From Vulcanimicrobiota bacterium (GTDB lineage: Bacteria > Vulcanimicrobiota > Vulcanimicrobiia > Vulcanimicrobiales > Vulcanimicrobiaceae): a stretch of 10,433 bases of DNA. A model generated the notes under the pieces. It was not told the origin of the DNA, did no database searches, and worked only from the letters and a program-made list of their open reading frames with translations. The translations under genes were made by a program, and so were the position numbers. Where the stretch lies: positions 5,360 to 15,792 of the forward strand of contig JACRUB010000073.1 in NCBI GenBank assembly GCA_014305015.1, read 5' to 3'. Position 1 is the stretch's first letter; every line of letters begins with the position of its first letter. Of this stretch, positions 6,858-10,433 are shown one piece after another.

Positions 6858-7672
6858 TCCGTCATTCGATTCCGCTGCATCAGCGTCTTTCGCGCGCGCT
6901 CGTGCACGACGAATTCGAAGTCAACTATCAGCCGCTCGTCGAGCTTGCCACAGGGCGCATTGCCGGGGCCGAAGCCTTGATCCGGTGGAGGCACAACGAC
7001 GGCAGCTTGATCTTTCCCGATGCATTTATTCCGCAGTCCGAGCAGACCGGTTTTATTATCAAACTCGATCAATGGGTGCTCAACACCGCGTGCGTGCAAT
7101 TTGCCCAATGGGGCAAAGAGTACGATCCAAACCTGTTTGTTGCCGTCAATCTTTCGGCTTCGCAATTTAGCCACCCGTTGCTGCTCAACGTAGTACGAGA
7201 CGCGCTTAAGAACTCGATGCTTCCCGCCTCGGCACTCGAACTCGAAGTTACAGAAAGCGCTACCATGCGCGATCCAAACGAGACTGCAGGCATTATCAAG
7301 CAACTCGGCGATATGGGCATCGCCCTTTCGCTCGACGACTTCGGCACGGGCTTCTCGTCTTTAAGTTATCTCCACCGCTTCGCGTTCCACACGCTGAAGA
7401 TCGATCGTTCATTTATCGGCGATTTCAGCAATAAGAAGCGCGACTCAACGATTGTTTCGGCGATCGTGGCGCTCGCACATGCGCTCGAGCTGGAGGTTGT
7501 CGCCGAGGGCATTGAAACCGAGGAGCAGCTCACGTTCTTGCGCTCCGCAAAGTGCAAACTCGGCCAGGGCTGGCTCTTTGGTAAAGCGATGTCTGCACAG
7601 GAGTTCGAAAAGGCACTCAAGGTCGACGGCGGCTACGCGCACATCACCGAAAAACAACGTATCAGCGCTTAA
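6854..7672 (+). CDS. Stand-alone EAL-domain cyclic-di-GMP phosphodiesterase
   Basis: 272 residues from the ATG at 6854, which overlaps the PilZ stop codon as ATGA. A single EAL domain fills the protein; there is no sensor or GGDEF domain, so control must come from expression, partners or the coupled PilZ protein. The residues needed for metal binding and hydrolysis in characterised EAL enzymes are all there: E40 (EALIRW), N99 (AVNLSAS), E131 (LEVTES), D161 and D162 (DDFGTGFSSLSYL), K182 (LKIDRSF), E218 (AEGIET) and Q238 (GQGWLFG). Their spacing agrees with what I recall of RocR. It should hydrolyse cyclic di-GMP to linear pGpG in the cytosol. Its 3' end overlaps the convergent amidase gene by 11 bp. 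Confidence 0.95.
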   Translation: MIRHSIPLHQRLSRALVHDEFEVNYQPLVELATGRIAGAEALIRWRHNDGSLIFPDAFIPQSEQTGFIIKLDQWVLNTACVQFAQWGKEYDPNLFVAVNLSASQFSHPLLLNVVRDALKNSMLPASALELEVTESATMRDPNETAGIIKQLGDMGIALSLDDFGTGFSSLSYLHRFAFHTLKIDRSFIGDFSNKKRDSTIVSAIVALAHALELEVVAEGIETEEQLTFLRSAKCKLGQGWLFGKAMSAQEFEKALKVDGGYAHITEKQRISA

Positions 7673-8225
7673 TTCGCGACTCCACGAACCGCGCGATCAG
7701 TTCTCCAAGTACATCGATCCGCGGCCTTAGCCACGCGTTTTGCTCCGGACACGTCAGCTCGCCCATTTCAAGGACCAGCGCTGCATCGGATGCATCAACT
7801 TGGCGAAACCCGTAATAGTTGCTCAAATTGTCCGTGAAGTTATCTGGCTGAAACCGGAATTTCCAGGACTGCGTGTAGAACGACCGCCACGCAAGAGCGG
7901 CGGCCTCGTCTTGTTCGCGGTGATAGCCGATTGACGCACCGCTTCCGCAGCGGTTGGTGTTGCCGTCGAAATGAATAAATAGTGCATCCTTGACGGCAAA
8001 CGTTCCGTCGAAATCCGCAGGTTCGCGAATCACGCTAATTCCGTCCGCGCGCAGCACGCGCGTCGCCTCATCTGCAACACGCGGCGTGAGTTCCCTCTCG
8101 CCCGCTGTGCCGAGATTGCACTTGTGTTTGAGGAAATGGACACAGCTCGCAGGGCGGCCTTCGTGACCGGCGGAGATTAAGACATCGGCCGTGGCCGTAA
8201 CGGCCGCAAGAACAAGCGCTAGCAT
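7662..8225 (-). CDS. Exported N-acetylmuramoyl-L-alanine amidase-like protein (amidase_3 type)
   Basis: 187 residues. The first 13 (MLALVLAAVTATA) look like a short signal peptide, so the protein is probably exported. The mature part fits zinc amidases of the amidase_3 family: DVLISAGHEG supplies a first His (H21), TAGERELTPRVADEA a Glu (E45), LFIHFDGN a second His (H85), and LVLEMGELT a late acidic residue (E153) where the family has its catalytic Glu. Such enzymes cut the amide bond between N-acetylmuramic acid and the stem peptide. Similarity is distant: the usual DPGHGG is ISAGHEG, and a Cys pair (C28, C36) may form a disulfide in the exported form. ATG 8225 is the most upstream start available, with no good Shine-Dalgarno. 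It is divergent from the methyltransferase gene with 17 bp between starts. Confidence 0.7.
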   Translation of the reverse strand: MLALVLAAVTATADVLISAGHEGRPASCVHFLKHKCNLGTAGERELTPRVADEATRVLRADGISVIREPADFDGTFAVKDALFIHFDGNTNRCGSGASIGYHREQDEAAALAWRSFYTQSWKFRFQPDNFTDNLSNYYGFRQVDASDAALVLEMGELTCPEQNAWLRPRIDVLGELIARFVESRIKR

Positions 8226-8242
8226 GGAGAACGTGCTTCGAC

Positions 8243-9931
8243 GTGCCCAAGCGCCTCGCTGCTAAGCCCGGGAATTTTTCTTCGCTCTTTTTGAGGATCG
8301 AAGAACTCATTCTGGCTTCTTCGGGCGCGGACGTCTTTGAAGAGACGCTCAAACTTCTAGCAAGTAAGCTCTACCACGAAACGCGCAACGTTGCTCTACT
8401 AAAAAGCGGCGACGATCCGCTTTTTTCGAGCCTGCCGGCGGCGATTCGAGAGCAGTGCACCCAGTTGCTTGCACCATTTACCTTAAGCCAAGCCGGCGAA
8501 ACACTCGATGCGCTTTTCGAAACCCTCATTACCCGAACCTCAAAGGGTCAGAAAGGCCAGTTCTTCACCCCGCGTTACGTGGTTGATTTCTGCGTTCGCC
8601 TAGTGCAATTGCAGGGTGGAGAAAGGGTACTCGACCCGGCCTGCGGATCCGGCGCTTTCTTGAATGCAGCACTCGAGCTCGGAGCGGGTTCGGTATCGGG
8701 ATATGACATCGACGCTCGCGCGGTGCGCATCGCAAAATTGCTCATGCTCGCGCGCGGCGGCGATGCCCGGTCGATTCATGAAGGCGACGGCTTGCGTGAC
8801 TTCTCCAATGAAAGCGCCGACGTTGTCTTGACGAATCCCCCGTTTGCAGGGGAGATCAACGATCCGCAGCGCCTCAGGGAATTCGAGCTTGGCGCAGGAC
8901 GAGTGCGCGTTGAACGGGACGTGCTCTTCCTCGAGCGCGGCATAAAAGCGCTGCGCCCAGGTGGAAAGCTTGCGATCGTCTTGCCGCACAGCAAGTTCGC
9001 CGGCAAACCGTCACGCTACATTCGCGAATGGCTCCTCGACCATGTGGAAGTACTGGCGGTCGTCGGTCTAGGGCGAAACACGTTTCTTCCTCACACGCAT
9101 CAAAAAACCAACGTCTTGCTTGCCCGGCGCCGCACTGTGGCTCGCAACGGCGAATTGCCGGCGATCTTTTTCGCTCAGAGCGAGATCGATGCCAAAGACT
9201 CGCGGGGGCGGCTGACCGGTTCAAGCGATCTCGACGGGATTCTCGCCGAGTACACCCGTCGACAAGCTTCGGATTCAGACGCTGCCGCTGTTCTGAATCC
9301 GAAGCCGCTCGAAGCGTGTTCGCTCGACGAAAATCTCACGCTGGCCCCTGAACGTAACACTGCCGCGAGCACGTCTTCAGGCGCCGTACGCATTGGTGAT
9401 ATCGCAAAAAACACGTCGACGTATTGCAAGCCCGCAGAGCCGGGGCCGTTCGTGGTTGTCGACACGACCCATGCCGTTGACGGCTTCATTTCGGCTCGTC
9501 CGCTCGAGGTCGTGGAAGCCTTACAAAGCAATAAGAAGCGCCTGCAGGCCGGCGACGTGATCGTTTCCCGCCTCCGTCCCTATTTGCGCCAGATTGCGTA
9601 TGTCGATGCGGAGCTCGTGCAACGATTTCGGGACGCACAACTGTGCTGCTCCACCGAATTCTACGTACTGCGGGCGGGCAGGGATAATGCGGCCTTCCTT
9701 GTGCCGTTCTTGCTGACACCTGAAATCCAGGCGCTCCTGGCACGCTCGCAAGAAGGCGGCCATCACCCACGGGTTCCAGCCGCGGTGGTTACAAACATCC
9801 CGCTTTCCCCCGGCGTCTTGAAGGCACGCGAATCGCTTTCAACCGAGTTTGCTCGAGTGGTCGCTGCCATTCGGGACGCCGAACGCGCACGCGAACTCCT
9901 TGTCCGCAGATCGGCAACACCGCCGCAATAA
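8243..9931 (+). CDS. N6-adenine DNA methyltransferase fused to an HsdS-like target recognition domain
   Basis: 562 residues from GTG 8243, with GGAGA (8226-8230) a rather long 12 bases upstream. Residues about 10-100 are the helical N-terminal part found in HsdM-type enzymes. The catalytic domain (about 100-320) has GQFFTP (105-110), the S-adenosylmethionine motif LDPACGSGAFL (D131-) and the catalytic NPPF (198-201). From about 381 to 550 the sequence changes to a type I S-subunit-like target recognition domain (VRIGDIAKNTSTY, then GDVIVSRLRPYLRQIAYVD, CSTEFYVLR, HPRVPAAVVTNIPLS) and a final helix. It should methylate adenine at a specific site chosen by its own recognition domain. There is no nuclease motif in the protein and no HsdR-like gene nearby, so it is either a solitary methyltransferase or part of a system that extends beyond the window. 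It is probably co-transcribed with the GH19 gene. Confidence 0.9.
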   Translation: MPKRLAAKPGNFSSLFLRIEELILASSGADVFEETLKLLASKLYHETRNVALLKSGDDPLFSSLPAAIREQCTQLLAPFTLSQAGETLDALFETLITRTSKGQKGQFFTPRYVVDFCVRLVQLQGGERVLDPACGSGAFLNAALELGAGSVSGYDIDARAVRIAKLLMLARGGDARSIHEGDGLRDFSNESADVVLTNPPFAGEINDPQRLREFELGAGRVRVERDVLFLERGIKALRPGGKLAIVLPHSKFAGKPSRYIREWLLDHVEVLAVVGLGRNTFLPHTHQKTNVLLARRRTVARNGELPAIFFAQSEIDAKDSRGRLTGSSDLDGILAEYTRRQASDSDAAAVLNPKPLEACSLDENLTLAPERNTAASTSSGAVRIGDIAKNTSTYCKPAEPGPFVVVDTTHAVDGFISARPLEVVEALQSNKKRLQAGDVIVSRLRPYLRQIAYVDAELVQRFRDAQLCCSTEFYVLRAGRDNAAFLVPFLLTPEIQALLARSQEGGHHPRVPAAVVTNIPLSPGVLKARESLSTEFARVVAAIRDAERARELLVRRSATPPQ

Positions 9932-9951
9932 TCGCCTGGTATCGTGCCGTC

Positions 9952-10433
9952 ATGCAGATTCCACGCAAGGTCAGCCACGACACAAGCGTTGCAGACCAAA
10001 TCGCCGCGAGCTACCCAAAGCCCGAGCGGAACACCGTTCACAACACGGTCGTCAACTTGATGGCGGAAATGCGTAAAGACGGTGTGAGCGATCCGCGCCA
10101 GCAAGCCGACATCCTTGGTCAAACGTCTCTCGAGACCACCATGGGCAACGATATGATCGAACGCGTGAAAAAGGACGACTATGAAAACCGCGCCGATCTG
10201 GGCAATACGCAAAGAGGTGACGGAGCTCGTTTCAAGGGTCGAGGCTACATTCAAATCACCGGTCGCTCGAGCTATACCTACTGGGGCCATCGGCTGGGCG
10301 TCGACCTTATCAAACATCCGGAGCTCGCGGCACGGCCGGACATCGCCGCAAAAATCGCGGTGCAGGGAATGCGCGACGTAACGTTTACAGGGATGACCGC
10401 TAAGGGCAAACTCATCGACGGCGGTGGTAAAAA
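9952..10433 (+). CDS. GH19 lysozyme/chitinase-like hydrolase, 3' end cut by the window
   Basis: The first 160 residues of an open frame that runs off the window. ATG 9952 lies 20 bp after the methyltransferase stop; it has no clear Shine-Dalgarno, which suggests re-initiation from the upstream gene. Diagnostic pieces of glycoside hydrolase family 19 are present: DPRQQADILGQTSLETTMG with E61 at the first catalytic Glu position, DDYENRADLGNTQRGDG with E78 as a likely second Glu, and FKGRGYIQITGRSSYTYWG, the family's most conserved block. The sequence is closer to the bacterial and phage lysozyme-like branch than to plant chitinases, so peptidoglycan is a plausible substrate, with chitin as the alternative. 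No signal peptide is seen at the N-terminus, so export would need a holin or another route. Prophage origin is possible, but no other phage gene is visible. Confidence 0.85.
   Translation, partial: MQIPRKVSHDTSVADQIAASYPKPERNTVHNTVVNLMAEMRKDGVSDPRQQADILGQTSLETTMGNDMIERVKKDDYENRADLGNTQRGDGARFKGRGYIQITGRSSYTYWGHRLGVDLIKHPELAARPDIAAKIAVQGMRDVTFTGMTAKGKLIDGGGK

Overview
The window is about 10.4 kb of bacterial chromosome with moderately high GC, tightly packed genes and frequent TTG/GTG starts. No rRNA, tRNA, insertion sequence, integrase or CRISPR array was seen. The gene content resembles environmental, soil-type lineages such as Candidatus Eremiobacterota/Vulcanimicrobiota, Acidobacteriota or Actinobacteriota: a PAS-GAF-PP2C-HATPase regulator, a very large secreted VPS10/BNR-repeat protein, PilZ and EAL proteins. 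Eremiobacterota is my best guess, but it rests on gene style and not on a marker gene.

Layout. A small ABM-type protein (42-374, minus) faces away from a 129-residue protein that joins a sigma-70 region-2-like helix to a Myb/SANT-like DNA-binding domain (450-839, plus). The ribosome-binding site of the latter lies inside a predicted hairpin. Convergent to it, overlapping by 14 bp, is a 1009-residue secreted beta-propeller protein (826-3855, minus). Its start almost abuts the start of a divergent 661-residue signalling phosphatase/anti-sigma kinase (3888-5873, plus). A hairpin with a T-rich tail (5880-5900) may end that transcript.

A two-gene cyclic-di-GMP unit follows: a tandem PilZ protein (6018-6857), ATGA-overlapped with a stand-alone EAL phosphodiesterase (6854-7672). 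Both PilZ domains keep the ligand motifs and all eight EAL catalytic residues are present. A strong hairpin sits directly before the EAL start codon, which suggests translational coupling.

The right end holds a convergent amidase_3-type cell-wall hydrolase (7662-8225, minus). Seventeen bases away and divergent from it is an N6-adenine DNA methyltransferase fused to a single HsdS-like target recognition domain (8243-9931, plus). A GH19 lysozyme/chitinase-like gene (9952 to the window edge) follows after 20 bp. No restriction subunit is visible, so the methyltransferase looks solitary within this window.

How the genes might work together. The PilZ/EAL pair is a clear functional unit: an effector that binds cyclic di-GMP and an enzyme that destroys it. 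The PP2C/HATPase protein would act in partner switching, controlling a sigma factor through a STAS protein that is not in this window. The amidase and GH19 protein are both peptidoglycan- or chitin-directed hydrolases flanking the methyltransferase; any functional link between them is inference. No intergenic stretch exceeds 150 bp, so most promoters must lie in short gaps or inside neighbouring genes.
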